64,000 nucleotides of DNA from Paenibacillus graminis (GCF_000758705.1 NZ_CP009287.1:2294001-2358000); one strand, 5' to 3'; shown: positions 40,668 through 50,608, counted from the first letter of the stretch. Translations and numbers: made by a program. Notes: a model not told the origin generated them from the letters alone.

Positions 40668-41603
40668 TCATAGCCATTCCTTCTTGCGGAAAATAAACAG
40701 CATCCCGCAGCCGAGCGTAACCATAACGGCAATGACTCCATAGTAGCCGTACCGGGTATGAATCTCAGGAATATTGTCAAAGTTCATTCCATAGATCCCG
40801 GTGATGACGGTCAGCGGCATGAATATTGTGGTAATCGCGGTGAACACTCTCATGATCTCATTGGCGCGGTTGGCGATACTGGACTGATACGCTTCGCGTA
40901 AGTTCCCCATGAGATCGCGGTACGTTTCAAAAGTTTCAGAGATCTTGACCGCATTTTCATAAATATCGCTGAAATACTTCTGCAGCTGATCATCGATCAG
41001 GCGGAGGTCTTTTTTGTTAAGCGTGTTGATAACTTCCTTCTGCGGCCCCAGCATCTTCTTCAGCCAGAGAATTTCACTGCGCAGACCAATGATCTCGCTC
41101 AGATGCGATTTCTTGGTATGCATCAGAATATCCTCTTCCAGCTTCTCAATCCGCGCTTCAATCCGGTCACCGACGGAGAAATAATTGTCTACGACAAGGT
41201 CGATCAGCAGATACAGGAAACGGTCAGGCTCGCTGACCTCCTGCTCCCACAGAATGGGCTTCAGTACGCGCAGCTCATGAATTTTTTGCTTGGTGACGGT
41301 GATAATGAAATTTCTGCCCAGAAACACGTTGAGCGCACGCAGAAAAATCTCTTCATCATCAAAACGGATGCTGTTGACTACAATAAAATAATGGCTTTCG
41401 TAAATTTCCAGCTTCGGGCGCTGATCCTCTTCGCTGAGGCAGTCCTCAACGGCCAAATCATGCAGATTGTACAAGGGCTGAAGCAGCTCCAGATCCTCAA
41501 CATCCGCATCAATCCAATAAAATCCCTCAGCGGGGGCAGTCAATGTTTCTTCAATGTCATCTACAGGTGTAAAAACCCCTGCGTTTACCAGCCGGATTTT
41601 CAT
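40668..41603 (-). CDS. corA: CorA-family divalent cation (Mg2+/Co2+) transporter
   Basis: This protein has 311 residues from the ATG at 41603, 8 nt after GGAG; the in-frame GTG at 41612 is too close to that site. The large cytoplasmic N-terminal domain ('FYWIDADVEDLELLQPL', 'HYFIVVNSIRF') precedes a long helix and two C-terminal membrane helices. The selectivity signature GMN is present in 'GIYGMNFDNIPE' between them, and a basic tail 'FRKKEWL' ends the protein. It forms a pentameric channel for Mg2+ and can carry Co2+, which is relevant beside a cobalamin cluster, though no shared regulation is visible. Confidence 0.95.
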   Translation of the reverse strand: MKIRLVNAGVFTPVDDIEETLTAPAEGFYWIDADVEDLELLQPLYNLHDLAVEDCLSEEDQRPKLEIYESHYFIVVNSIRFDDEEIFLRALNVFLGRNFIITVTKQKIHELRVLKPILWEQEVSEPDRFLYLLIDLVVDNYFSVGDRIEARIEKLEEDILMHTKKSHLSEIIGLRSEILWLKKMLGPQKEVINTLNKKDLRLIDDQLQKYFSDIYENAVKISETFETYRDLMGNLREAYQSSIANRANEIMRVFTAITTIFMPLTVITGIYGMNFDNIPEIHTRYGYYGVIAVMVTLGCGMLFIFRKKEWL

Positions 41604-42033
41604 CTGATCCACTCCTCTTAAGCCCTGGTCTTCTCCAGAGCCTGTGCTAAATTATAGGCACAGGGAACAATCAGCTTGACCGGTGGTACAGTCAATTCTT
41701 GAGGCCAAATGACGGTTCGAGGGCATGAAGAAGAAATGCTCCCGCCGCCGGCAAGCTGATGTTAATCCTGTGTGGTTGCTCTTTCTGGACGCTTATCTGC
41801 GAACTCGGGTCGCCTTCCATTCTTCTCTCACCTCTTCTTTTCGTCAGGTAGGGGCTGTGAAACCCTTGTCTAGTATAACCCCGGGTTATGGGTCTTTCAA
41901 GCTAAATTCTTGCGGCTTTTGGGGACCCAATAGCATTGTATGGACTTGACGAAAAGGAGGTTCATGATTTAAAGTGAATTTTAAGAAAAGCATTTAACGT
42001 TATGTGACTTTTTCTCAATTGAATACAGCTAAA
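41604..42033. other. Gene-free stretch between corA and the S-box leader
   Basis: The stretch holds an inverted repeat CCTGTGC-N10-GCACAGG (41641-41664). Its minus strand contains TATAAT (41656-41651), a likely corA -10 box, though no good -35 is present. The 74-codon frame at 41725-41949 lacks support. No magnesium riboswitch was recognised before corA. Confidence 0.5.
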
Positions 42034-42171
42034 TCTTATCAAGAGCAGGTGGAGGGACTAGCCCGATGAAACCCGGCAACCGGCGTGTGAACGCACGGTG
42101 CTAATTCTTGCGGAAACTTTGTATGGGAAGCCTGTCCGGCTGCCTGGCACAAGTTCTCTGGCAGATGAGAG
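42034..42171 (+). promoter_or_regulatory. SAM-I riboswitch (S-box) before metA
   Basis: Canonical elements are present in order: CTTATCAAGAGCAGGTGGAG, GGACTAGCCCGATGAAACCC, GGCAACC, the variable P3 region, GGTGCTAATTC, and the closing CAGATGAGAG that pairs with CTTATC. S-box RNAs bind S-adenosylmethionine and stop transcription of methionine genes. It precedes metA and metI. Confidence 0.97.
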
Positions 42172-42193
42172 AGGCGCATATGACTGCAGATAT

Positions 42194-42224
42194 ATGACCT
42201 TTCTCACAGAGAAAGGTCATTTTT
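42194..42224 (+). terminator. S-box-controlled terminator
   Basis: ATGACCTTTCTC pairs with GAGAAAGGTCAT around ACA (12-bp perfect stem), followed by TTTT. It is the expression platform of the S-box, 34 nt before metA. Confidence 0.95.
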
Positions 42225-42257
42225 ACATTGTCATCAACGAAGGAGTGGAAACTAGAA

Positions 42258-43187
42258 ATGCCGATAAAAATTCCCGACAGCCTGCCGGCCAAAGAAGTAT
42301 TGTCCGGAGAAAATATTTTTGTAATGGATGAAAGCCAGGCCTTCCACCAGGACATCCGTCCGCTTCGCATAGCCATCCTGAACTTAATGCCTACGAAGGA
42401 AACTACAGAGACGCAGCTGCTGCGCCTGGTCGGGAATTCACCGCTTCAGGTGGATGTTGTGCTGCTGCACCCGAGCTCTCATACCTCGAAGAACACCTCG
42501 GCGGAGCATCTGAAGAGTTTTTACAAAACCTTTGACGAGATCAGCGACCGCCGCTTTGACGGGCTGATTATCACCGGCGCTCCGGTGGAGCAGCTGGACT
42601 TTGAAGACGTGAATTATTGGGAAGAATTGAAAGGGATTTTTGAATGGAGCAAGCACAACGTGACCTCGACCATGCACATTTGTTGGGCGGCACAGGCAGG
42701 GCTCTATCATCACTTTGGCGTGCGCAAGGTGAATCTGGACGAGAAATGCTTCGGCGTGTTCCCGCACACCGTGAACCAAAACAATGTAAAGCTCCTGCGC
42801 GGCTTTGACGAGGTGTTCCATGTTCCGCATTCCCGGCATACGGATGTCTCGCGTGAAGATATCCTTGCCAATCCCGAACTGCAGATTCTGGCCGAATCCG
42901 AAGAAGCCGGAGTGTATCTGGTTTCGACGCTTGACGGCAAGCAGATTTTTGTGACCGGGCATTCCGAATATGATCCGTTTTCGTTAAAGTGGGAGTATGA
43001 CCGGGATATCGCCAAAGGGATGGATATTGCGATACCGAAGCATTACTATCCTAAGGATGATCCGCAGCGCACACCGCCGGCAGTCTGGCGTGCCCATGCC
43101 AACTTATTATTCTCTAATTGGCTCAATTACTATGTATACCAGGAGACCCCTTACGATATAGACCAAACCGATTATTTAGTATTCTAA
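42258..43187 (+). CDS. metA: Homoserine O-acetyltransferase, MetA family
   Basis: This protein has 309 residues from the ATG at 42258, after AAGGAG. It carries the MetA-family start '[15 protein letters not shown]', the Lys/Thr/Glu motif '[17 protein letters not shown]', the catalytic Cys142 in '[17 protein letters not shown]' and the His/Glu pair in 'VTGHSEYDP'. Residue 111 is Glu ('TGAPVEQL'). In the MetA family Glu at this position is associated with acetyl-CoA and Gly with succinyl-CoA, so the enzyme is called an acetyltransferase despite its common name. It activates homoserine for the next enzyme and is controlled by the S-box. Confidence 0.95.
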   Translation: MPIKIPDSLPAKEVLSGENIFVMDESQAFHQDIRPLRIAILNLMPTKETTETQLLRLVGNSPLQVDVVLLHPSSHTSKNTSAEHLKSFYKTFDEISDRRFDGLIITGAPVEQLDFEDVNYWEELKGIFEWSKHNVTSTMHICWAAQAGLYHHFGVRKVNLDEKCFGVFPHTVNQNNVKLLRGFDEVFHVPHSRHTDVSREDILANPELQILAESEEAGVYLVSTLDGKQIFVTGHSEYDPFSLKWEYDRDIAKGMDIAIPKHYYPKDDPQRTPPAVWRAHANLLFSNWLNYYVYQETPYDIDQTDYLVF

Positions 43188-43224
43188 ATATATAAGAGAA
43201 CACCATACTTAGGAGGCAGCAGCT

Positions 43225-44424
43225 ATGGATGAAAAATTGAGGATTGAGAGCAGATTGGCGCAGATTGGTTCGCAGGAGGACCCGGCTACGGGGGCAATTA
43301 ATTATCCGATTTACAATGCAACGGCATTCCGTCATCCCAGACTTGGACAGAGTACGGGGTTTGACTATATCCGTACCAAGAATCCTACCCGCTGGGTGCT
43401 GGAAGAAGCTGTGGCAGAGCTTGAATCGGGGGATGCTGCTTTTGGCTGCAGCTCTGGAATGGCTGCGCTGACAACCCTATTTGCCTTGTTTGGACAAGGT
43501 GACCATTTAGTGGTTTCGCTGGACCTGTACGGTGGAACCTACCGTCTGCTTGAACGGATTCTCTCCAAATACGGCATAAGCGCCTCTTATGTGGATACGA
43601 ATGATCTGGACGGTCTGGAGGCTTCACGGCGTCCGAATACCAAGGCTGTTTTTATCGAAACGCCCACCAATCCGCTGATGATGATTACGGATATCGAAGC
43701 TGTCTGTACGTGGTCCCGCCGTCATGGACTGCTTACGATTGTGGACAATACGCTGCTGTCACCGTTTTTTCAACGGCCGCTGGAGCTTGGGGCGGATATC
43801 ATCGTCCATAGCGCGACCAAATATTTGGGAGGCCACAACGATGTGCTTGCCGGACTGATCGTAACCAAAGGTGCCGGGCTGTCTGCAGAAATGGCGGTTT
43901 TGCACAATTCCCTGGGTGCAGTCCTGGCACCAAATGACTGCTACCAGCTGATGAAGGGGATGAAAACACTCGCGCTGCGCATGGAACGGCATGAGAGCAA
44001 TGCGCTGGCGCTGGCCCGCTATCTGCTGGAGCATCCGGCAATCGCTGAGGTTTTCCATCCGGGACTTCCTGACCACCCGGGTTATGAAATCCAGAAACGC
44101 CAAGCCTCGGGCAACACCGGGATCTTCTCCTTCAAGGTAAAAGATGCCAGATACGTCGAGCCGCTGCTGCGCCATATCCGTCTGATTGCCTTCGCCGAAA
44201 GCCTCGGCGGGGTGGAGTCGCTGATGACCTATCCGGCGGTGCAGACCCATGCTGATATCCCGGTGGAAATCCGCGACGCTGTCGGTGTAGATGACCGTCT
44301 GCTGCGCTTCTCCGTCGGGATTGAGCATGCGGATGATTTGATTGCCGATCTCGGACAGGCGCTGGAAGCGGCCCGGATCGAACTGGAAGAGGCATCTGCC
44401 GGCACAACGCCCGCTGAAGAATAA
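43225..44424 (+). CDS. metI: PLP-dependent cystathionine gamma-synthase/O-acetylhomoserine thiolyase
   Basis: This 399-residue Cys/Met-metabolism PLP enzyme follows AGGAGGC. It shows 'YPIYNATAFRH', 'YIRTKNPTRWVLEEAVAELE' and 'CSSGMAALTTLF', which bind the cofactor phosphate. 'ETPTNPLMMITDIEA' and 'VDNTLLSPFFQRPLELGADI' hold the Asp for the pyridine nitrogen. Lys199 in 'HSATKYLGGHNDV' forms the Schiff base, and 'ESLGGVESLMTYPA' follows. It resembles MetI of B. subtilis, which joins O-acetylhomoserine with cysteine or sulfide. It lies 37 nt after metA under the same S-box. Confidence 0.92.
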   Translation: MDEKLRIESRLAQIGSQEDPATGAINYPIYNATAFRHPRLGQSTGFDYIRTKNPTRWVLEEAVAELESGDAAFGCSSGMAALTTLFALFGQGDHLVVSLDLYGGTYRLLERILSKYGISASYVDTNDLDGLEASRRPNTKAVFIETPTNPLMMITDIEAVCTWSRRHGLLTIVDNTLLSPFFQRPLELGADIIVHSATKYLGGHNDVLAGLIVTKGAGLSAEMAVLHNSLGAVLAPNDCYQLMKGMKTLALRMERHESNALALARYLLEHPAIAEVFHPGLPDHPGYEIQKRQASGNTGIFSFKVKDARYVEPLLRHIRLIAFAESLGGVESLMTYPAVQTHADIPVEIRDAVGVDDRLLRFSVGIEHADDLIADLGQALEAARIELEEASAGTTPAEE

Positions 44425-44435
44425 GAAGCTTGGCC

Positions 44436-44466
44436 GCGGCGCCCTCACGGGCGCCGCTGTTTTTTG
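44436..44466 (+). terminator. Rho-independent terminator of metA-metI
   Basis: GCGGCGCCC pairs perfectly with GGGCGCCGC around the TCAC loop, followed by TGTTTTTT. Confidence 0.95.
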
Positions 44467-44704
44467 ATAGATCAGTAAGTATGTATGGGGTCCCCGCAAA
44501 GTATCTGAATCAGCTTCCATGCAAAAGCCCCGCTTGTGGATTATTTTAAGGCGGCTGGATTTATAGTTTTACGCCGGCGTGTCCCAGCAAAGGTTTCTCA
44601 AGGCGTCCGGATTGTGATACGATGGAGGAACGAGCTTATTCATTTGTTCAACAAATTTAATACATCTACCTTGCTGTATAGGCGTAAAAAGGAGGCTGCT
44701 AACG

Positions 44705-45841
44705 ATGAGTGCAATAGATCTGATTCTGGAGAAGGCGCTGAAGGGCGAACGGCTCGGGCTGGAGGATACGGTCCGGTTGTTCGAGAGCAATGAAATTGAA
44801 AAAATGGGCGCTGCCGCTGACATTATCATGAAGCGCTGGCACCCGGACCCGCTGGCTACTTTTGTGATTGGCCGCAATATCAACTATACGAATGTATGTG
44901 ATGTGTACTGCCGTTTCTGTGCGTTCTACCGCAGACCGGGCTCTGAGGAAGGATATGTGCTGCCCGACGAGACGATTTTTCAGAAAATCCAGGAAACCAT
45001 CGATGTGAATGGTACGGAAATTCTCATGCAAGGCGGGACCAATCCCAATCTGCCATTTAGCTACTATACGGATTTACTGCGCGGAATTAAGCAGCGTTTC
45101 CCGGAGATCACCATGCACTCCTTCTCCCCTGCGGAGATTATGAAAATGGTTGAAGTATCCGGTTTGCCGCTGGAGCAGGTGGTCCGCGAGATTCATGCTG
45201 CAGGTCTGGATTCCCTTCCCGGGGGCGGAGCGGAAATTCTGGATGACCGGACCCGCCGCAAAATCAGCCGTCTCAAAGGCTCCTGGCGGGAATGGATGGA
45301 TGTCATGCAGACCGCACACAAGATCGGCATGAACACCACGGCAACCATGGTTATCGGCCTTGGCGAGAGCATGGAGGAGCGGGCGCTTCATCTGCTGCGG
45401 GTACGGGAAGCCCAGGACGAGTGCATTGCGAACAAATATGACTCCGAAGGGTTCCTGGCGTTTATCTCCTGGACCTTCCAGCCGGATAATACCAATCTGA
45501 AGCTGGACAGACAGACGCCGGAAGAATACCTCAAAACGGTTGCCATCAGCCGTCTGGTACTGGACAACATCAAAAATTTCCAGTCCTCATGGGTTACAAT
45601 GGGGCCGGAGGTCGGCAAGCTGTCCCTGCAGTATGGCTGCAACGACTTTGGCAGCACCATGATTGAGGAGAATGTAGTATCCTCGGCGGGCGCAACCTAC
45701 AAGGTCAACATCGAGTCCATTACCCAGCTGATCCGCGAAGCAGGCAAGATCCCGGCGCAGCGCAACACGCGTTATGACATCCTGCGGGTGTTCAACGATG
45801 CGAACGCGAAGATTGACAATGATTTTGTAATGCAGAACTAA
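44705..45841 (+). CDS. mqnC: Cyclic dehypoxanthinyl futalosine synthase MqnC
   Basis: This 378-residue radical SAM enzyme of the futalosine menaquinone pathway follows AAAAAGGAGG. The 4Fe-4S cluster motif CxxxCxxC is formed by Cys65, Cys69 and Cys72 in 'NVCDVYCRFCAFYRRPG'. 'GTEILMQGGTNPNLPF', 'SLPGGGAEIL', 'NTTATMVIGLGE' and 'FISWTFQPDNTNL' are typical of MqnC rather than MqnE. The C-terminal 'NDFGSTMIEENVVSSAG' is also conserved. No other mqn gene is in the window. Confidence 0.95.
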   Translation: MSAIDLILEKALKGERLGLEDTVRLFESNEIEKMGAAADIIMKRWHPDPLATFVIGRNINYTNVCDVYCRFCAFYRRPGSEEGYVLPDETIFQKIQETIDVNGTEILMQGGTNPNLPFSYYTDLLRGIKQRFPEITMHSFSPAEIMKMVEVSGLPLEQVVREIHAAGLDSLPGGGAEILDDRTRRKISRLKGSWREWMDVMQTAHKIGMNTTATMVIGLGESMEERALHLLRVREAQDECIANKYDSEGFLAFISWTFQPDNTNLKLDRQTPEEYLKTVAISRLVLDNIKNFQSSWVTMGPEVGKLSLQYGCNDFGSTMIEENVVSSAGATYKVNIESITQLIREAGKIPAQRNTRYDILRVFNDANAKIDNDFVMQN

Positions 45842-45896
45842 TAATTTAATAAAATTAAAAATATTTATAACTTCATGTGTGATATTTTATTGCGGC

Positions 45897-45949
45897 GTCT
45901 ATCCTTGTGGAATTCCTCTATGGGAATTTACAAAGATAGACTTTTTTTT
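45897..45949 (+). terminator. Rho-independent terminator after mqnC
   Basis: GTCTATC pairs with GATAGAC, extended inward by CTTGT/ACAAA and GGAATTCC/GGGAATT, and is followed by eight T. Confidence 0.92.
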
Positions 45950-46006
45950 GTGTTATGTAAAGTTTTATAGGCATTTTACCCAAAATTAATGGTTGAAATG
46001 TGATAT

Positions 46007-46071
46007 TTTACACAACTATTACTCAGATTTAATGCATTTTGCTAGATTCATATTTTGGGGTATGATACAAT
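46007..46071 (+). promoter_or_regulatory. Candidate PhoP-type box and -10 upstream of the nucleotidase gene
   Basis: TTTACA (46007-46012), ATTACT (46018-46023) and TTAATG (46029-46034) are TT(A/C)ACA-like hexamers at exact 11-bp steps. They are followed by TACAAT (46066-46071) as a possible -10 without a proper -35. The layout resembles PhoP-activated promoters of Bacillus. Two of the hexamers match weakly, so this is tentative. Confidence 0.35.
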
Positions 46072-46124
46072 CTTGCGGTCAGCATAAGTAGGAATACGAA
46101 ACATATGGGGAGGATATCTGACTT

Positions 46125-49100
46125 ATGGGAGAAAGAAGATGGAACAAGCCGATAGCTTCGATATTGGCGACCACCGTTCTGGCAGCACAAGTGCTGGGCG
46201 GAGTTTTTGCAGTTCCGGTTTTGGGAGCAGGCAAGGCAGAAGCCGCAGGCGCTGAAGCCGTAGATCCGGGAACTCCCGGGACAATTAATCTACGCCTGAT
46301 GAGCACCACGGATGTTCACACCAATGTGATGGGCTGGGATTATTTTAAGAACAATTCATCGTTAACAGTGGGGCTGGACCGGACGGCGACTTTGGTGAAA
46401 CAAGCCAAAGCAGAGCCGAAAGGAACATACAATCTTCTGCTCGATAACGGCGATTTGATTCAAGGCACACCGCTTGGCACATATCTGTCGAAGCAGGCTG
46501 ATCCGGAGGGCAAGCTGAACCAAATTCATCCGATGATTGCGGCTATGAATATTATGGGCTATGATGCGGCAACACTTGGCAATCATGAATTTAACTATGG
46601 ACTGAATTATTTGGAAAGTGTAACATCGGCAACTTATGCTACTTATAGCCATTCGAATAATTTTCCGAAGTTCCCCTATTTGAATGCAAACGTGTATGTG
46701 GATGACAAGGATAACGATCCTGCGAATGATGTAAACTATTTTACGCCTTACAAGATTTTGGACAAAAAAGTTAAAGACAGCAACGGCGTTGAGCAGACCA
46801 TCAAGGTCGGTCTTATTGGCTTGGTGACCCCGCAGATCATGGACTGGGACAAAGCCAACCTGGAAGGCAAGGTCATCACCAAAGACATTGCTGCGACAGC
46901 CAGCAAATTTGTTCCGCAAATGAAGGCTGAAGGTGCTGATGTCATCGTCGCTATGGCGCATACCGGTTTTGACAAGTCCGCAGTGGAAGGCGACTTCTCC
47001 GAAAATGACATTAATGCGCTCAGCAAGGTAGCGGGCATTGATGCCATTACGTTCTCCCATACCCATAAGGTATTCCCTGCAGCGGATGTGAAGTCACTGG
47101 ACGCATCATTCAAGGATGCCGCTGGCAACGAGCTGCCTGGCATCGACAATGGCAAAGGCCAGATTAACGGTGTTCCGGCAGTTCAAGCCGGTTATGGCGG
47201 AGGCTATTTGGGCCTGATCGACCTTGCCATTAGCCAGGACCCGGCTAAGAGCGGGCATTGGAAGGTGGACAAGTCCGCTTCCACTTCCTCGACACGTTCG
47301 ATTTACAGAAACGAGAACAAAGTGAATATTTCCAATGTTGAACCGGACCCTGAGGTAGACGCGGCTGTTGCTGCCAATCATCAGGCCACAATTAAGTACG
47401 TCAGTGAACAGCTCGGCACAACAAACGTACCTATGAACAGCTATTTTGCTCTGGTGCAGGATGATCCGACCGTTCAGATCGTAACCTATGCCCAGAAGCG
47501 TTATGTCGAGAATCTGATTAATACAGATCCCTCCTTGGCCCAGTATAAGGGTAAGGCAATTCTTAGTGTAGGAGCACCCTTCAAGGCCGGACGCAACGGT
47601 CCGGATGAGTATACGGAAATCGAGGCAGGACCATTGACCATCCGCAGCGCAAGTGACTTGTACCTCTATGATAATACGCTGAAAGCGGTCGAGGTCAGTG
47701 GCGCTACGGTAAAAGAGTGGGTGGAGATGAGTGCGGGTGCATTCAACCGTATCGATCCGGCAGTTTCCACGCCGCAGGAGCTGCTCAACTCCAAGTTTGC
47801 CGTATATAATTTCGATGTTATTGACGGAATTAAATATAAGATTGATGTGACCAAAAATGCGAAATACAACACGGATGGAACAATTAATGACGGTTCCTCC
47901 AGCCGTGTAACTTCTATTACTTATAATGATCAGCCTCTTAATATGGATCAGAAGTTTATCGTTGTTACCAATAACTACCGTGCGAGCGGCGGGGGGAACT
48001 TCCCTATCAAGGACGGCAAGCTGATCATTGATACGCTGGAAGAAAACCGTCAGGTTCTGATGGATTATATCAAGGAAGCAGGTACCGTGAATCAGCCTGC
48101 GGACAACAACTGGTCTATCCAGCCGATCAAAGGGGATGTCAAAGTAACCTTTACCTCATCTCCGAAGGCTAAGAAGGTATTGCTTAAGGATGACAAAATT
48201 ACGGATACCGGCACACAGAACGATAAAGGGTTCGAAATTTATAACCTCGATCTGAGCGGTGATGTCAAGGTTCACATTCTTGGAATCAATGACTTCCACG
48301 GCCAATTGGATACAACATCCTATGTAGGCGACAATGCTGTGGGCACAGCTGCCATTCTGGCAACTTACCTGAAAACGGCACGTGCACAATATGCGAACTC
48401 GCTGCTTGTCCACAATGGAGACTCTGTAGGAGCTTCAGCTCCAGTGTCCTCAAGGGAGCGCGACAAGCCGACGCTGGAATGGATGAACCTGATGAAGTTC
48501 GATGTCGGAACTTTGGGCAACCATGAGTTCGACCAGGGTGTCGCAGCACTTAAAGCACAAATTTTTGGCGGTGTAGACCCAGTAAATGAAAAAATTACCC
48601 ATGCACCTGTGAATTTTGACTATATTAATGCCAATGCAGTAGATAAAGATACAGGCAAACCTATTATCAAACCGTATACCATCAAAGAAGTGGGCGGTGT
48701 GAAAATCGGATTTATCGGCGTGGTTACCAAAGCCACTCCAAGCAAGGTATCTCCGGCCGGCACAGCCGGTGTGAGATTCCTGAGCGCTGAGGAAGAGGTT
48801 GCGGCGATTGGCAAATATGCTGCAGAGCTTCAGAAGCAAGGCGTTGAAACGATTATTGTCCTTGCCCATGACCCGGCAACCACCAAAGGGGATGTGACTA
48901 CAGGCGAAGCCGCGGACTTAGCCAAGGCTCTTCCGGCCGATTCACCGGTTGATGTCATCGTGGCCGGCGACAATCATGCGCTTGCCAATGGCGTAGTGAA
49001 CGGTAAGCTGATTGTTCAGGCTTATTCCTACGGAACCGCATTTGAAGACATCAAATTGGTGATTGATCCGGATACCAAGGATGTCAAAGCCAAATCAGCT

Positions 49101-50507
49101 ACCGTAACCTCAACCCTCCAAAAAGGAGTGGAACCGGATGCTGAAACGGTGGCCTTGGTGAACAAGTACCTTAAGCTTCACCCGGAGTTGGCCCTGCCAG
49201 TCGGCACTACAGACGGTTCGGTTACCCGTACGGATGCCTACAATAATGAAGCTCCTCTCGGCAACCTGATTGCCGACGCTATGCGCCAGGCTGATTTTAA
49301 AGATGGCAAAGGCATTGCAGATTTCGCCTTCATGAATCCGGGCGGCATCCGCGCCGATCTTCCAAAAGGCAATGTATCTTTTGGCGACCTGGCGAAGATC
49401 CAGCCGTTCGGCAACACGCTGGTGAAGCTGACGCTGACCGGTGAGCAGATCAAAACCCTGCTTCAGCAGCAATGGGGAACCAAAGCTGACGGAACGGCTG
49501 ACACCAAAACCCTTCAGATCTCCGGTCTGAAATATACCGCAAATATGTATCTGCCGGTGGCTGACCGGATTGCCAGCCTGACCAAGACTGACGGAACACC
49601 GATCAGCATGACAGAAAGCTACACGGCAGTCGTCAACAACTTCATGGCTGCGGGCGGCGATAACTACAGTGTACTGACCAAGGCCAGTGAATCCCTGGCA
49701 GGTCCGATAGACCTGGATGTCTTCTATGATTACGTTCAGAACACATTTAAGGGCGGGGCGATTACGGCCGCGATTGAGGGCCGGATTACGAATAACCTGA
49801 CAGCTTCAACGCCAGCTCCGGGTCAAGGCGGCGGAGGCGGAGGGGGTACTGCACCAACAGCTACGCCAAAACCTACGGCTACACCTGCACCGGCTGCAAC
49901 GGCAACGCCTGCACCGGCCGCAACCGCAACTCCGGCTCCTACACCAACGCCTGCAATCACTTTTGGTGATTTAGGCAAAGTGGCTTGGGCGCAGGAAGCG
50001 ATCAATTCTTTGGCGGCCAAGGGCATCCTAAAAGGAATTGACGGAAAGAATTTCGCTCCGAACAAGACAGTAACACGCGCAGAATTTGTTGCGATGCTGG
50101 TTCGTGCACTGAACCTCACTCCTTCAGGAGCAAGCACCAAATTCAGCGATGTGAAGCAAGGGGTATGGTATACCGATGCCATAGCTGCTGCTGTTAACGC
50201 CGGTATTGTGAAAGGCTCCGGCAACGGCAAGTTCGAGCCGGGCCGTGAAGTGACCCGTGAAGAGATGGCGCTTATGATCGCGGCAGCGCTTAAGGATCAA
50301 TTGCAGCCCATCGACTCTGCATCCGTACTGGCCGGCTTTGGCGACAAGTCGAAAATCGCTTCCTATGCTCAAGAGGCTGTAGCCCAGCTTACACAGCTTG
50401 GCATTGTCAACGGAGTGGATGGAAAGAAATTTGCGCCGAAGAGCGATGCTACCCGTGCACAGGCAGCGGTCATCATTTACCGTATGCTGGAGAAGAAAGC
50501 TTCCTAA
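46125..50507 (+). CDS. Secreted SLH-anchored double metallophosphoesterase/5'-nucleotidase (YfkN-like)
   Basis: This 1460-residue exported protein starts at an ATG 11 nt after GGGGAGGA. After a signal peptide (about residues 1-40) come two tandem nucleotidase units. Unit 1 (about 45-640) has 'STTDVHTNVMGWDYF', 'LLDNGDLIQGTPLG' and 'LGNHEFNYG' and resembles cyclic-nucleotide 2'-phosphodiesterase/3'-nucleotidase. Unit 2 (about 705-1220) has 'INDFHGQL', 'LVHNGDSVGAS' and 'LGNHEFDQG' and resembles 5'-nucleotidase. Each has its 5'-nucleotidase C-terminal domain. A Gly stretch and a Thr/Pro/Ala-rich linker lead to three SLH domains (about 1285-1460). B. subtilis YfkN has a similar size and order but a different anchor. 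It would liberate phosphate and nucleosides from extracellular nucleotides. Confidence 0.94.
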   Translation: MGERRWNKPIASILATTVLAAQVLGGVFAVPVLGAGKAEAAGAEAVDPGTPGTINLRLMSTTDVHTNVMGWDYFKNNSSLTVGLDRTATLVKQAKAEPKGTYNLLLDNGDLIQGTPLGTYLSKQADPEGKLNQIHPMIAAMNIMGYDAATLGNHEFNYGLNYLESVTSATYATYSHSNNFPKFPYLNANVYVDDKDNDPANDVNYFTPYKILDKKVKDSNGVEQTIKVGLIGLVTPQIMDWDKANLEGKVITKDIAATASKFVPQMKAEGADVIVAMAHTGFDKSAVEGDFSENDINALSKVAGIDAITFSHTHKVFPAADVKSLDASFKDAAGNELPGIDNGKGQINGVPAVQAGYGGGYLGLIDLAISQDPAKSGHWKVDKSASTSSTRSIYRNENKVNISNVEPDPEVDAAVAANHQATIKYVSEQLGTTNVPMNSYFALVQDDPTVQIVTYAQKRYVENLINTDPSLAQYKGKAILSVGAPFKAGRNGPDEYTEIEAGPLTIRSASDLYLYDNTLKAVEVSGATVKEWVEMSAGAFNRIDPAVSTPQELLNSKFAVYNFDVIDGIKYKIDVTKNAKYNTDGTINDGSSSRVTSITYNDQPLNMDQKFIVVTNNYRASGGGNFPIKDGKLIIDTLEENRQVLMDYIKEAGTVNQPADNNWSIQPIKGDVKVTFTSSPKAKKVLLKDDKITDTGTQNDKGFEIYNLDLSGDVKVHILGINDFHGQLDTTSYVGDNAVGTAAILATYLKTARAQYANSLLVHNGDSVGASAPVSSRERDKPTLEWMNLMKFDVGTLGNHEFDQGVAALKAQIFGGVDPVNEKITHAPVNFDYINANAVDKDTGKPIIKPYTIKEVGGVKIGFIGVVTKATPSKVSPAGTAGVRFLSAEEEVAAIGKYAAELQKQGVETIIVLAHDPATTKGDVTTGEAADLAKALPADSPVDVIVAGDNHALANGVVNGKLIVQAYSYGTAFEDIKLVIDPDTKDVKAKSATVTSTLQKGVEPDAETVALVNKYLKLHPELALPVGTTDGSVTRTDAYNNEAPLGNLIADAMRQADFKDGKGIADFAFMNPGGIRADLPKGNVSFGDLAKIQPFGNTLVKLTLTGEQIKTLLQQQWGTKADGTADTKTLQISGLKYTANMYLPVADRIASLTKTDGTPISMTESYTAVVNNFMAAGGDNYSVLTKASESLAGPIDLDVFYDYVQNTFKGGAITAAIEGRITNNLTASTPAPGQGGGGGGGTAPTATPKPTATPAPAATATPAPAATATPAPTPTPAITFGDLGKVAWAQEAINSLAAKGILKGIDGKNFAPNKTVTRAEFVAMLVRALNLTPSGASTKFSDVKQGVWYTDAIAAAVNAGIVKGSGNGKFEPGREVTREEMALMIAAALKDQLQPIDSASVLAGFGDKSKIASYAQEAVAQLTQLGIVNGVDGKKFAPKSDATRAQAAVIIYRMLEKKAS

Positions 50508-50539
50508 GCTTTGAATCTGGCATGAACTAGTCATTCATA

Positions 50540-50582
50540 AAAGAGCTCCGCCCATCGATTTGATGGCAGCGGAGCTCTTTTT
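50540..50582. terminator. Bidirectional terminator after the nucleotidase gene
   Basis: AAAGAGCTCCGC pairs perfectly with GCGGAGCTCTTT, the inner CCATC/GATGG extends it, and a T-run follows. On the opposite strand the stem leads into TTTAT, suiting the convergent 60-codon gene. Confidence 0.9.
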
Positions 50583-50608
50583 GTACAGGCAGGAATGCGG
50601 GAAGTGCG

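Noticed and set aside
41725..41949. 74-codon frame upstream of the S-box
   Set aside because: It has no ribosome site or family resemblance and lies in a regulatory gap.
41604..42033. Magnesium (M-box) riboswitch before corA
   Set aside because: The conserved M-box elements were not found upstream of corA on the minus strand; only an inverted repeat with a TATAAT was seen.
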